64,000 nt of DNA from Agelaius tricolor (taxonomy: Eukaryota > Chordata > Aves > Passeriformes > Icteridae): contig JALJCS010000009.1 in the NCBI GenBank assembly GCA_023055355.1, forward strand, positions 26,871,001 to 26,935,000. The letters are read 5' to 3'. Position 1 is the stretch's first letter. Every line of letters starts with the position of its first letter. Shown here one piece after another: positions 52,201 to 63,500 of the stretch. The position numbers and the translations under genes were made by a program. The notes beneath the pieces are model-generated. The model had not been told where the DNA came from, searched no databases, and saw only the letters and a list, made by a program, of their open reading frames with translations.

Positions 52201-55200
52201 GATTTTCTCTACTTTCCTCTTCTATTTCTTCACCACATTCACCATCATGTTCCCTGTGCTGCTTTCACTTCTCCCTTTAAAAACCTGTTCCTTTCCCTCC
52301 CTCCTTCCTCCATCTCCTCTTCCCGGAGCTGGTTTGGTCTGCAGATACACCGCAGTGGTGAAACCAGTTCAGTACCAGTACAGCACTGGGCAGAGCTCCT
52401 GCAGGAGAGTCTCTCTCATGATTGTGATAGTTTGGATGCTGGCATTTGCAGTGTCATGCCCTCTCCTCTTTGGCTTCAATACTACAGGTAGGTGATACCC
52501 TGAACAACAGCACGCAGGAGGGGTTGGCAGTGGAGCTGCCCTGTGTATGGCCAGGTCACTTAACATGGGTCTGCAGATTTGCCAAGTTACAGGAAATTTT
52601 AAGGAACTGAAAACCACACTATGAAGGAAGAGAACAATCCGCATGTACTCAAGTCTATAAACTTGCCATTTGTTCACGTAGACAGTGACTGTCACTCTAA
52701 AGGGCAAACCTGCCTGCTCTACTCCCAAATCAATGCCCATCAAGGTGTCCAGGTCTTCAGATTCCCATCAAACAATCACTTTGAACACACAGAGCAAAAC
52801 GTGCAGCACATACAGTGTGCACACACACACACACTTAATGGCATCTTGCCGATATCCACAGGTTCAGAAGCACAGTTTTGACTCTGAAACTGTGCTTCTG
52901 AACCTGTGGATATCTTAGAAATGTGTACAGAACACATTTCTAAACAGCAAGGATTGCATATTAGCACTGCTTGTTAGAGACCTCCTTCCTATCCCGCTGG
53001 CTGCCTGCTTCCTTAACTAGTCCTTTGAGGAGGGCAAACAACTTAGCCTCCACCTTGGAAGCAGGTTGGTCTTTTTCCTTTCCCTTAGCTAGGGCAGCAC
53101 AGTCTCCCTGGAGGCAGAGGAGCAGGGGAGCCTTCCTTCCCACTGAGTCACAGGCAGAAGCTTCTGCCCCCATCCATCCTCTCTGCAGTGCTTGAGGCAG
53201 GAAAGGGATGGGAGTGGGAAATTCTGCTGCCCCCCTCTGCCTGGTTCAGACAGATAGGAGTGAATGCACACTGCATCTAGACAGCTCAGAAGCTGTCAAA
53301 GGAATAGGAGAAAGGGTGGGAATAGACATGAGAGAACAGCTGTTGGACAGAAAAGCAGGCAAATGCATGCTTGCTAATGGTTGTTAGCCCTGTGTTGGGT
53401 TCATTTTAAGCATCACTTAGGTAATTGGGTAAGCCAGAGCATACTCTGCACTCCTTAGACTGCCTTTGCCCCCAGCCACCTTCTGTCTCGCTTTGCCAAC
53501 ACACCAGAGCCTCCTCGTACTAAACTGAAATCAGCTCAGCCACTCCTCTCTCTCTCTTCTCCTCCCCAGGGGATCCCAGTGTCTGTTCCATATCCAACCC
53601 TAGTTTCGTCATCTACTCCTCTTTGGTGTCCTTCTACCTCCCCTTCATGGTGACCCTGCTGCTCTATGTCCGGATTTACCTCGTGCTCAGACAGAGGCAA
53701 AAGAAGCGAACCCTCACCCGGCAGGGCAGCCAGAGTGCCAGCACCAAACCGTGTTATGCACACCAAGTAAGAGCCACATGAACCCACTAGGAGCTGTCAA
53801 AAAGGAGAGGAATGCATCATCTCTTCATCTCAAAGGATTAAAACACAGAACAGAAAGCATAAGGAGGAACATAACATGTTTTCATCCCATCCCTTGCTCA
53901 TACACCATGATATTTGAGGCACAGACGCCCCAGTTAAATCCTTTTCAGACCCTTAAAAAGAGGATATTCCCTGTGTATCTCTGCCCTCTAGAAGTGGCTA
54001 GTAGAAAAGAGCACAGCCTACTTCAGTATTTCTTCAGAGCAGGGTTTTCTCAGCCATGCATAAGTCTTCATTTTTTGCATAATTTCTTCATTTATTGATT
54101 TTAATGTCTTCATTTATTGATTTTTGCTCTATGAAGCTTCACTCTCAGGGCTTCACAGGCTTTAACATCTGTTATTAAAATAAAAAACCCTCTTCATCTG
54201 ACAGACTTAAGAGGTCAAAATACTCATGGTGCATGCAACATTTGTTCCACTGACCTTTCTAGATGAAATATCTGCAACCATGGGAACCAACACAACAGTT
54301 TGAAAGGAATTACCTGATCATGCATATCCACTCCTTTACCCATTTTTGCACAGTAAAGCTACATTAAAAGGGTGGGGATGCTAAGGGGAGCAGGGCCAAT
54401 ACAAAAATACAGATGGAAGGTTAGCAGAGCAGGTATTTCTGCTCTTACTGTTCTCATGCTTCTCCTTGGTGGGATGGAGGCAAACTGTTGCCAGCTGCTG
54501 GTTAACCCCCAGGTCAGTGCAGAGGACATGGTGCAATATAAGAGGCAAGTGAGGCTAAGGATAACTCCTACAACTTCCCTCATCATCCTCTGGCCCAATG
54601 AGCAGTTTGGATGGTTTCCAGATCCTGTGTGACATCATCTTTTGCAGGAACACATGGAGAGGAAAGCTTTGCCAAACAGATGCCAAGGCACCTTTTCCCC
54701 CTGTCTCTCGCTCAAATGCACAGGCCAGGAGATGTCTACAAAAAGGAGGTTGCTCACTGTCTTCAGCCTGCAGCGGTACCGAAGCTTCTGCCATGAGGCA
54801 TCCCTCACCAAGGCACCAGGGACTACCCAAACCAGCAGGTGGGAAGAGAGGAGGAGGAGCATGAAGGCAGCAGTGGAGGTACGGAGGCTCAGCAATGGTG
54901 GTACACTCAGCAGCTTGAGGCTGTCCCAGCAGCAGCCCCGACTGATCCAGCTGCGGGAGAGGAAGGCTACGCAGATGCTGGCAATTGTCCTGGGTGAGTG
55001 AGAGACATTCTGCCTGTGGGGTGCAAGGGGTGATGGTTTGGGACTTCCAGGAGCCTCCTAATACAGAACCTCCTAATACAATATTGAGATTTAATAAAAA
55101 AATGCAAGCTGGGCCTTGGCTTCAGCTGTTACTGCTTCACAAACTCAGGATAGACAGTAGTGGAACATTTAGGGATCTAGAATAATGCTCCCAAATGTTG

Positions 55201-56022
55201 AGAGCCATGTATGTTAGTGTTTTATTTACTATGTTTTGTTACCCTTGTGTTTAAAATCAGTGGCCAACAAGCCCTGCTAGAGGGAGCAACAGCCAATACC
55301 TTTGCTTTTCCTTTTCCTTTGTTTTACTATTGCAAGGCTGGAACAATCCTAAGTTTCCATACATGCAGAAGCTCTTAAATCTGATTACAGAAAGAGAAAC
55401 TGAGGCAAGGAGCCACAGAGGAGCTTGTTCATACATCTGGGTAGAGAAGCTGGGACACTGCTGTCCCTGTCACCTGCTGTGGTCACCAGATGCACTGTTC
55501 CCCCCCATTAACTCAGTAGTAGCAGGAAAATAAAGCAGCCCTCATCCTAACTGATTAAAGCATCGGAGGCTTTCCCTCAAAGTTGTGGCCACTTGCTTTT
55601 GTCTGTCATCAGACCACTTCTGAAGCCCCATACATTCACAAACCTGGTCCCAAGGAGCCCAAACTTTTGCCAAATCTCTCTATGTCAGGAATAAACGTGG
55701 CCTTCAGTGTTTGTGAAATACAGAAATAGTGAAGGGCTGGAGGGAGAGGTCCCCCTTGCAGGCCCCTTTCCAAATAGTTGCTGGTGTAAACTCACGGATT
55801 GTTTTCTGCCTCTCTCTAAACCCAGGGGCATTCATAGTCTGCTGGCTGCCCTTCTTCTTGATTCACATCCTCAATGCCCACTGCCCATCCTGCCACGTGC
55901 CTCCAGGGCTCTACAGTGCCAGCACCTGGCTCGGGTATGTCAACAGTGCCCTCAACCCCATCATCTACACAACTTTCAACACTGACTTCCGCAAAGCCTT
56001 CCTCAAGATCCTCTGCTGCTGA
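45773..56022 (+). CDS. DRD3: Dopamine D3 receptor, six coding exons (gene-level entry)
   Basis: This is a Gi/o-coupled class A GPCR of the plasma membrane that binds dopamine and inhibits adenylyl cyclase (family knowledge). CDS = join(45773..46054, 51037..51149, 52345..52487, 53570..53766, 54648..54993, 55826..56022), 1278 nt, 425 aa. Visible landmarks: N-glycosylation sequons at N12 and N22; N51 (1.50); D79 (2.50); C107-C185 disulfide pair; D114 (3.32, amine contact); D131-R132-Y133; W162 (4.50); S196, S197 and S200 in TM5; P204; C366-W367-L368-P369 with F370, F371 and H374 in TM6; N404-P405-I406-I407-Y408 in TM7; C-terminal Cys-Cys. The residues match DRD3 better than DRD2, notably in ECL3 and the TM7/C-terminal end. 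Human DRD3 is 400 aa; the extra length is 4 residues in the N-terminus and, depending on the splice choice, 27 in ICL3. No break or frameshift is seen. The coding exons occupy only about 10 kb. Confidence 0.97.
46234..46277. repeat. (GT)n microsatellite in DRD3 intron
   Basis: About 22 uninterrupted GT units, 180 bp after the donor of coding exon 1. Likely polymorphic. Confidence 0.97.
49640..50095 (-). mobile_element. CR1 LINE fragment, - orientation, in DRD3 intron
   Basis: Reverse-strand CR1 phrases are present: CATTCCTGTTGCCTCTTGTC, CCAGACTGAAAAAGTCCTGC, TGATCCTCACAGCTGCCCTG, CTCTCCACTGGACTCACTCC, TATTCCAGATG. It is diverged with small indels. Boundaries approximate. Confidence 0.88.
51037..51149 (+). 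CDS. DRD3: DRD3 coding exon 2 (ECL1, TM3)
   Basis: This 113-nt exon is flanked by acceptor GTGCAG and donor GTAAGA. It encodes residues 95-131 plus two bases of R132. It holds the ECL1 tryptophan (VTGGVW), C107 for the conserved disulfide, the ligand-binding D114 in VTMDV, and the start of the DRY motif. Because 113 is not a multiple of three, skipping this exon would shift the frame. A 113-bp deletion in the TM3 region is a described human DRD3 transcript variant, so the exon length agrees with the known gene structure. Confidence 0.96.
51150..52344 (+). other. DRD3 intron after coding exon 2 (1195 bp)
   Basis: Noncoding. Its last about 180 nt (from about 52165) are strongly C/T-rich on the + strand, much longer than a normal polypyrimidine tract. 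Confidence 0.85.
52165..52344 (+). promoter_or_regulatory. Extended pyrimidine-rich tract before DRD3 coding exon 3
   Basis: About 180 nt strongly enriched in C and T on the + strand run up to the acceptor. Such tracts bind PTB-type splicing factors in general (established), but a role here is inference. Confidence 0.5.
52345..52487 (+). CDS. DRD3: DRD3 coding exon 3 (ICL2, TM4)
   Basis: This 143-nt exon has acceptor TCTGCAG and donor GTAGGT. The first base completes AGA (R132 of DRY) across the intron, and the last base starts G180. It encodes ICL2 (with [15 protein letters not shown]), TM4 with W162, and the FNTT sequence entering ECL2. The acceptor is preceded by a roughly 180-nt C/T-rich stretch. 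Confidence 0.96.
52851..52914 (+). repeat. Perfect 28-bp inverted repeat with 8-nt loop
   Basis: The left arm 52851-52878 and right arm 52887-52914 are exact reverse complements; the loop 52879-52886 is TGACTCTG. The arm begins GATATCCACAGG. As RNA it would form an uninterrupted 28-bp hairpin within the DRD3 pre-mRNA. Confidence 0.97.
52915..52943 (+). repeat. Second hairpin, 12-bp inverted repeat with 5-nt loop
   Basis: TTAGAAATGTGT (52915-52926) pairs with ACACATTTCTAA (52932-52943), loop ACAGA. It starts at the base directly after the 28-bp inverted repeat. Confidence 0.95.
53570..53766 (+). CDS. DRD3: DRD3 coding exon 4 (ECL2, TM5, proximal ICL3)
   Basis: This 197-nt exon has acceptor CTCCCCAG and donor GTAAGA. 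It completes G180 and encodes residues 181-245. It contains ECL2 cysteine C185, the TM5 serines S196, S197 and S200 that contact catechol hydroxyls in the family, P204 (5.50), and the basic start of ICL3 ([12 protein letters not shown]), typical of the G-protein-coupling end of D2-like receptors. It ends in phase 0. Confidence 0.96.
53767..54647 (+). other. DRD3 intron after coding exon 4 (881 bp)
   Basis: Noncoding and moderately AT-rich. It holds a direct duplication of TCTTCATTTATTGATTTT (54085-54126). No other feature is seen. Confidence 0.82.
54648..54993 (+). CDS. DRD3: DRD3 coding exon 5 (distal ICL3, start of TM6)
   Basis: This exon has acceptor TCTTTTGCAG and donor GTGAGT and encodes residues 246-360 plus one base of G361. 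The match to mammalian D3 starts around [13 protein letters not shown], improves at EVRRLSNG, and is strong at [15 protein letters not shown], the cytoplasmic end of TM6. The first about 27 residues have no obvious counterpart in human D3. A second in-frame AG ends at 54728 and lies behind a long pyrimidine tract; using it would give an exon of 265 nt and a receptor of 398 aa. The 3' end is certain, the 5' end is not. Confidence 0.88.
54994..55825 (+). other. DRD3 intron after coding exon 5 (832 bp)
   Basis: Noncoding. It contains a small tandem duplication of CCTCCTAATACA with a short spacer (55054-55080). Nothing else is recognised. Confidence 0.85.
55826..56022 (+). CDS. DRD3: DRD3 coding exon 6 (TM6, ECL3, TM7, C-terminus)
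   Basis: After acceptor TAAACCCAG the first two bases complete G361. The exon encodes the CWLP switch (W367), F370, F371 and H374, ECL3 with the C380/C383 pair, TM7 with W395, Y398 and NPIIY, and helix 8 (FRKAFLKIL), ending in Cys-Cys before TGA at 56020-56022. Family knowledge: D2-like receptors have very short tails ending in a palmitoylated cysteine. Human D3 ends in Ser-Cys, so the double cysteine is a small difference. Confidence 0.96.
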
Positions 56023-57575
56023 CTGTGGGGCCACACCGGGCTGCACGGGTCTGCAGCAGCCCCCTGGGGGGAGAAGAAGACAGGGACAAGCCAGCGAGTC
56101 CCTCAGTGCTGGACACAGCCCTGGGTGTGCAGCACATCAGCCAGCACAGTGCATCGCTGCTGGGCGCTGACAGGCTTGCGGGGCACACGCGACCCAAACG
56201 CAGATGGCATCCCTCATCTCTGCTGCCTACGTGCTGGAAGTGCATTTGCCCTCCCACAGCTGGAACCTCAGCCTGCAGAAGGCACCCAGCTCATGCACAG
56301 CAGTCCTAATAAGAGGACAGAATTCGAATTCTTTGATAAGGATCCTGATCTCTTCGGTCAGGAGCCAAGAGTGAAAATTGGACAACGAAACTTAGAAAAG
56401 GAGCACTGATGGAGAAATAACAACTTTCCTGTTGTTTCCATCAAAAGGTTTGCCTGTAAAACTGGGTCAGTCTAAGTGCTTTGAGAAAATCACCCTAGCT
56501 GCAAATGAAATCTTCCCTTGTGCTGCCAGCTTGTATTTTACTGCTCCTTGCAAGGTAGAGAGGTGGCTGCTCTCCCTCACATGACAAGTGCAACACTACC
56601 CCAGGGTCCCCTCTCCTCCTGACCCAAGGACCAGTGATAGATTGGCCATTACTTAACTACCACACACCCCAATGATCTACAGGGGCCACCAAGAGAACCA
56701 GGCTCTTGATAGCTGCCATAGATTCAAACCTGTTTTTTCAGCTGGTTGCATGGACCTTGTCTCCAAACTTTTTCACAGTCTCCTTGGAACCAATCTTCAC
56801 CTGTGCTCCTCTCCTGACAGGAGCACTGCTAGATTTGGGGTTTGTACCACCTGGCTGCTGCAATAACTCCAGTTACAGCCCATACCTGGGGGAGAGCTCT
56901 TTCATAACATTCCTCCCAGTAAGAAGGGACATTTGCCTTGGGATCAGCTCCAGCACTCTCCCTGACGCCCCTTGCCAATACTCTTGTCATCACATATGGT
57001 ATCTGTGTATCCCAGCATCCAGGAGCTGGCCAAATACAGCCTGGCCATGGTCTCCTTTCCTAGCAGTATTCTACAAAGCCATCTCCAGTAGTTCCTGGAT
57101 GAAAAAAACAGAAAGTCCTGATGTACCGTAAGCTGGTCTTGTGTCAGGGCATTCTAATGCTCTTCCCCTCATATAGAAAAACCTGGCATGGGCCAGAGAG
57201 CCTCAGCTTGGTTCTCCCATTTTGCCCCCTTGCTGTACTGGATCAGAGGCTTCAGCTCTCACTGCCAGGATTTGGTTTAGTTGTGCTGTCAGCCATGCTC
57301 GTTTGATAGCTTTGGGCATAACTCTGTGTGCTGCTCCTGCCTGTGTCCATGCCACAGCTCTTCCATCTGGGAAGGGCTTCCTTTCCTTCCTAATATGAGG
57401 TCAAGGCCATTGTTCTCTGCCTCCAGAGCACATGCCAGAGCTCTAGCTGCTGCTTTGGTTTGTCTGGGTTTTGGGAGGAGGATCTTGTGGAGAGCATGTG
57501 TCATTTGCCTGGGCAGGTGCCCTCCATACTGCATTGTAACTGCCTTAACCCAATAAAACACAAGTGTAATTGGAA
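56023..57575 (+). other. DRD3: DRD3 3' untranslated region (inferred)
   Basis: This follows the TGA at 56020-56022 and runs to the first good AATAAA with a GT-rich downstream element. The first 300 nt are GC-rich, the rest balanced. No coding signal or repeat is recognised. The 3' border is inferred from the poly(A) signal. Confidence 0.6.
57552..57557 (+). terminator. Poly(A) signal AATAAA, likely for DRD3
   Basis: A canonical hexamer is followed within about 20-45 nt by a GT-rich stretch (GGAAGTTTTGGTATCTTTGT). It is the first canonical hexamer I see downstream of the DRD3 stop on this strand. Confidence 0.6.
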
Positions 57576-60500
57576 GTTTTGGTATCTTTGTGATTAATGT
57601 ACCTCCTTCCATAAGCCTTTTGTCATCTGTAGCCCTCTTAACACTTTCCCTGTAAAAAATTATCATCCACCCGGACACCTGCAAGAAGTCTTTATTATTA
57701 CTTGCATTTTCCTTGCAACTGGGAAAGAAATCAAAGGCTTCTGTAAGCACTTCCAGCAGATGAATTCTGGAAATACAGTCAGTTAGTTTCCCAGCTACAC
57801 CAGGCAGACATGCAGTAGTGTTACTCTATCTGCTCAAAGATGCTAGATAGCACAGGAGGCACTCAGCACACAGGATGGAGGAGGTATGAATCAAGTGAAC
57901 CAACCTGTGGACATATTGCCACTCAAGTAATTCTCATTAAGATGCTTCATAAAAGAGATCACCAGTCCAGTTGCTTTATGTAACAATTGTCAGTAAGGAG
58001 GAAATTAAAAGATCTTTTAAAGGATGACTAGGTCCATTTCAAGACCTGGCCTAGCTTCTCTCAGGGGTCAGCTTGATCTTGAATTTGAACCAGTTCTTCA
58101 AGGAGTGATCCCCAAGATGATTCAGGGTAGAGGTAAGAACAGGAGGTGTCGCAGAAAACTAAGCAGCATTTTCGTGTCCACACAGCTATAAGGGATGGGG
58201 AAAAGTCTGTATCTAAACATATGGTCCTTTCTTTACTAAGATCTGAACTACCAGATCACAGAACTGACTAGGGACAAAAAAAAAAAAAAATACAGCACAA
58301 AACCCTCACACAATTACAAAAACTCAACTCAGAACCAAAACAATCTCTGTCTCCTCCCTCAAGTGCTGCTTGAGCACCATGCCCAGTTTTCCTCTGTCAA
58401 TACGATCATAGGTGATCCTATAGAAAATGCCAAGGAACAGAAGCAATTACAGGCACAAGCAGTTGATGCCTCTCCACCCTCTCCAGCAAGCCAGAGAGAT
58501 TGCTGAGGGCCCCCCCAAGACACACCCCACTCATTATTTACAGCAGAGTGATCTGCATTCTCCTTTTCCAACTGCTCAATGTCTCCTACTAACCTTAATT
58601 TTCTACATTTTCCTCCTTGGTGTTTTGTTTTCCCTGACTCCACAGCTGGCTGGGAGAGGTGAGCTGTGACGCTGTGTTCTATGGGGACTCATTACATGTT
58701 GATATTCACATTAGAAGAGCCTTGGGATAATGCAGAAGCCTCCTCTCCTGCAGAGAGGAGAAGGGAGCTCGGAGGCAGCCCCAGGTGCTGTGGCAGCAGG
58801 GCTGCGCAGACGTGCAGATGCAGCACTGCAGGGTGTGCTCACCTCCACCCCGCCCCAGCAGGCAGCTGCAATGGGGCACCTCAGGGCCCCTGTGCTGCAA
58901 GACATTCGTGAACGAGAGAGCAGCCAGGAAGCAGCTCCACCGTGGCTGAGGAGAGTTAAGACCCTTTGGAGATGAAGAAGAGCCGGCAACACTCACTGGG
59001 AAGATCAGCCCCACCCCCCCAAGGTACAAGGCAGCCATCCAAGTGCTGCCTGTCTAGACACGTTTATAGCACGCCTGAGAAATGGACTGAAAAACACCAT
59101 TTATCCCTGCATCCACCATCTCCCAGCTCACAGAGCCATGAGCTGTGGCTCAGCTGCAGGAACGCAGATCAATGAGCCACTGAGCCCACATATCCCACAG
59201 TTTGCTATTCCACTGTACCTGGAGCTCCCCATTTGTGACAGATGTGCCACATGTTGCATGTGTTAAGCTTCAGGTCTAGGACCAAAAATGCAGGTTACCC
59301 AAGTCACTAAAATCCTAAATGGTATCAGACACTGAACTGGAGCCATCCAGAGTTAAAACTAAAAGCTCTTATGTTGAGTTTTACACTGTAAAATACAAAC
59401 AGAGAAGAAACCATGAAACATTCTACCTCGTCAGAGGCACAACAGGCACCAGACCATACAAGAATCTTTAAGCAGAAGAGCACAAAGGTCCATGGGGCAG
59501 AAGATAATCTTCCATGAGAAAATGCTGGTTACTGGAAAGGCAAGGAATTTATGGAGGAGGTAGGTTTCACCTACCATCGAAGACCAGTGCTCTGCAGGTG
59601 ATACTGCTCAGTGAGTTTTCTGCAGGTGCCTTGCAGCAGCTGTTGGACACGTTGTTTTAACAGTCCCAGCTGCAGATATTAAAATCCACATTTGCCAGAC
59701 TACAAGGACAAAGCAAAGCCTTGCAGAAAAATCACACTTCTCCAGGTAACCCTCCTTAGGGCTCTTAGGGGCTGGGCTGGCCTGGCCAGATACTCAGCTG
59801 AGCTCAGCTGGACCCCACTGTGGGGCTAAGCACAGGGAGCTTCCCCCTTGGGAAGAGAAGGGAGTGCACCTGGAGTCTGCCTCTCTGAGGGGAATTGGAG
59901 TGGCAGGGGGTTCTCTGTTCCCAGCTGAGGCCAGCACAACCTGCTCAGGATGGCAGCTCCCCTGGAAGACAGAGCTTGGCTGCAGCTTATTGCTGTTGCT
60001 GATGTTTTCTGAAGAATGTCTAATCGATGCCAGCATTTCAAGGCAGGATCAACAGCCTGCAGGCTGCTGATATGGTGACACTCAGAACTACAAATAGGAA
60101 TTGTGGACAACTCAGAGGACAGCAGTAGCAATCTGATTAGTTTCAGCTAAGTGTGTGATGATTTGGCCACAAAGTGACAGACCCTGGCTGTCAAATACAC
60201 CTGCAAATACACCTGGCTCATCTAGCAAGAAGAATGGGCTCATCAGTTCTTTCTCTGACCAATGCAAGTATCCCAAATCTGCATGAGCCTTTGAATGAGC
60301 CACTGAAGTGTGTTTTTCCTTATCTAATGATAATAATGAATTCATATTGACATAACAATGTCATCTCCTGGTAGTATTTTGCCACCTGTCCTTCTGCCTT
60401 ATGAGCAAAGGAAGGCTCACAAGACTGTAGGAATTTCAAGGTGTGAGGGATTCAAAACTTCTTCAAAGTCAGCATCATCTGCTAAGTACCTCTTACTGAA

Positions 60501-63500
60501 TGACATTGAACAGGATGTAGAAGATGCATCCCAGACCAATGCTGCCTTTCAATCTCAAAAACCACTGATCCAGTTATTCTCTGTTACTCCCCACATAGTC
60601 AATCTTGACACATAGTAGTGAACTTCCTTGTTATGCCTTCACGGCATCACTCATGCCACCTTTCCTTGGTTCCTTACTGCCTCAAGTGTCAGATCAGGAG
60701 CCCACCAACTCTGATGCCAACCACACCTTTCTTCAACAGGGATAGATTTTCTCTGAGGCCCAGGCCTGGTATTTTCCTGAGCTTCCTTTGTGATTCTGGG
60801 AGTAAATCTCTTCCTGCCAGACACTGGTCTCATCCCTGAATGCCTCTGGAAATGTGAGGCAAAGAAAACCCCTGGGGCCAAAGAAGAAAACAAAGATAAT
60901 TAAAAATTAATTTCGGTATAATGATGTAAGCATCTCAGTGAGACAAGCATTAGGCTTGTTGTATCTTTGGTGATGTGGGGAAGACCTTACTGGCTTCCTG
61001 CCCTGGGGACTCCTGTCAGTTTTAATAAGTTTTACTGCACAGCTGTGAGCATGGCAAATTGAACAGCCCAAATAAAGACCATTTTCACCGGACAGAAGCA
61101 AAAATATGTTTCTTTCTGCCATCCCATGTCAGGGCAGAAGGGCTGTGGTGCAGGTGGACTGCTCACCTTGCTCTGCCGTAGGTGAGAGGCAGCAGCACTT
61201 CTGTCTCTCTGTGGGGGTCAGGTCAAGGGATGTGAGCAGATGGTTGTTGCTACAGGACTCCCTTGAATATTTGAGATGGCACTGGCTGTGGGCAACAGGG
61301 GAGCCAGGTACTGGAGTTGAGTCCAGCACTAAGTACCTCTGTCAGCCTCAGTCCTGAAGGCTACCAGCATTGCTCTGTGGCCTTTTGCCTTTTTGCAGCC
61401 ATTGCTGACTTCCCTGAACCACAACAGAACACTTCTTCCTCCTCAAGATGTGCACAAAACAAGGGATGGAAAAAGGCACATGCCAGTGGCTTCTGCAACT
61501 TGATGTTGGCAGTGCTACCCACAGACACACTGCACAGCTCCCACTCCTTTTTTTTGCTTGCCTTGCCAAATCCTAATCATCCTGTTTGCCTATGTTCCTT
61601 CCTCCCAGACGCTCCATCTCCTGTTCCCTTTCTTGAAGAGGCTGCATCTCTTTAAAGGCTTCAGCTTCCTGCCAGTCTGTTCTCTCATCCCAGTTCAGCT
61701 TTGTCTGAGGAAAGCATCTGGCTTTCCTAAGGGCTGGTTTCTTCAGCTGTTATTTAGCACAAAGTACCACTGAAATTGACATTACTTTATCGATGGTTCC
61801 ATTCTGGCCCAGGAAGGGCAGTATAAAAAAGCTCAAGACAGATTCGTAGACTCTGCTGACTTCCTGCATGATGCTGGCTGCATCAATACCTCCCCTGATT
61901 GCCTCATCAAAAGGCAAACCAGATGTTCTCCTGTGGAAGGAGGGAGCTGTGAAGACAAAGCATTGCTACAAAGCCACCTTCGTGTCATGCATTGCAACAC
62001 ATCCACCAGCTCAGAAAGGCAGCCAGCTCAAGAGCACAAGGTGTCACACATAGAGCACAGCAATGGGTCCAGGAACTCTGGCCAAAGGACCTTGGAACCC
62101 TCCTTTCTTTGTGAAAGTTTGTGCTGGGCCATTGCATATAAGTGCCATAGTTTTAGGTCTTTTCTTGATCAGCACCCTGCAAATCAATCAACTCTGCAGG
62201 TATGGGCAGTAAGATACACCTTGTCCTGCAGAGCCTCTGGCATGAACCACTGCCATTGCTTCTCCCAGTGCATTGACCACTCCCTTGAGCCAGAAAATGC
62301 TTTACACAGTAGTAGAAGCATAGGGAAGACAGAAGGCTGGTTAATCCCGAGCTGTCTGGCAGATGCAAATGCCTTTATTTATAATTCCTTTACCTTCGGA
62401 TCACTTAACAGATTCCTAGATTTTCATGCTTTAGAAGCTTGAAATAATCCTGGTTAACCACATAACCCCTTCTCATCCAAAACTGCTTCCCAAAGAGCTC
62501 TGCAAGATGTTCAGACACACAAATAGCTGAGAACAGAGCAGGCTTTCTCCAAAGATTTTGCAATGATGGGCAGTAAAAGCAAGGCCAGGAGCTGGAGGAG
62601 CTGTGTCAGCATGACAGAGCATCCCACTGTGTTGCTCCTTCACATGACCAATGTAATTGAAACATACAGACAACAGATGTAGACTTAACCAGGCAGTTCA
62701 TCATCACCTCATTGTGAGGCAGGAAAGGTGCTGCTTTTCCAAGTCAGTGTGTTCCCAGGGAGGAGATTGTGCACTGTGACAGACACTGTTCACATTGGCA
62801 ACATCAACAGGGAAGCAAGAACATTTTAGTGCACCATTTTTGTCCCAGCACCAACTTTTACCAGTCTAGATCCAACTTCTTGAAGGGATTTAAATTCATT
62901 TTCTTTTTGTTTGAAAAGTCCTGTCATGCCTACAGAATGTGCGTAAGAAAGGATGGTAACGTGCTTGAACATCTTTAATAGTCCTAAGGAGTGCTGCATT
63001 ACCAGAAAGAGATGTGGTCCCTAGCGAATTATGTAGATCACTCCAGAGTACTACAAATAAAACCATTAAACTGGCCTGCACCATCATCTGTTTCATGCAT
63101 GCCTTCCACATCACAGAGGAAACAGCTCTGAAATTACTGAGAGAACGGTTTAAACATTTTATTGGAGCCCTTTGTCTGCCCCCTCAGGTTGTGAATCAAA
63201 AACCAACAGGGTATGGGATTAAGAAAAAATAAAGCTACTCAATGCTTAAAAGCACCTCTGAAACACACCTGGAACTAAATTTTCTATGCATAAAAATTCC
63301 ATGATCTGAAAACCCGCTGGACCTTATAGATGTAGAAATAAATTGAACACCCTGCTGGAACATTTCCAGTCTTGGTCAGCTCCTGTGATCCTGCAGAGCC
63401 ACAGAGGAGCAGACTTAGAAACTGTCAGAGAAGGCTGGATATACACTGTGTGTGTGTCTTGGACACTGTCCTTCCTAGTGATTTACAGGATGGGGTTGAT

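Larger units (their letters stand above)
52488..53569 (+). other. DRD3 intron after coding exon 3 (1082 bp)
   Basis: Noncoding, with a short (CA)n run (52819-52834) followed by two adjacent hairpin-forming inverted repeats (52851-52914 and 52915-52943). The 3' end is a TC-rich tract before the acceptor at 53568-53569. Confidence 0.85.
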
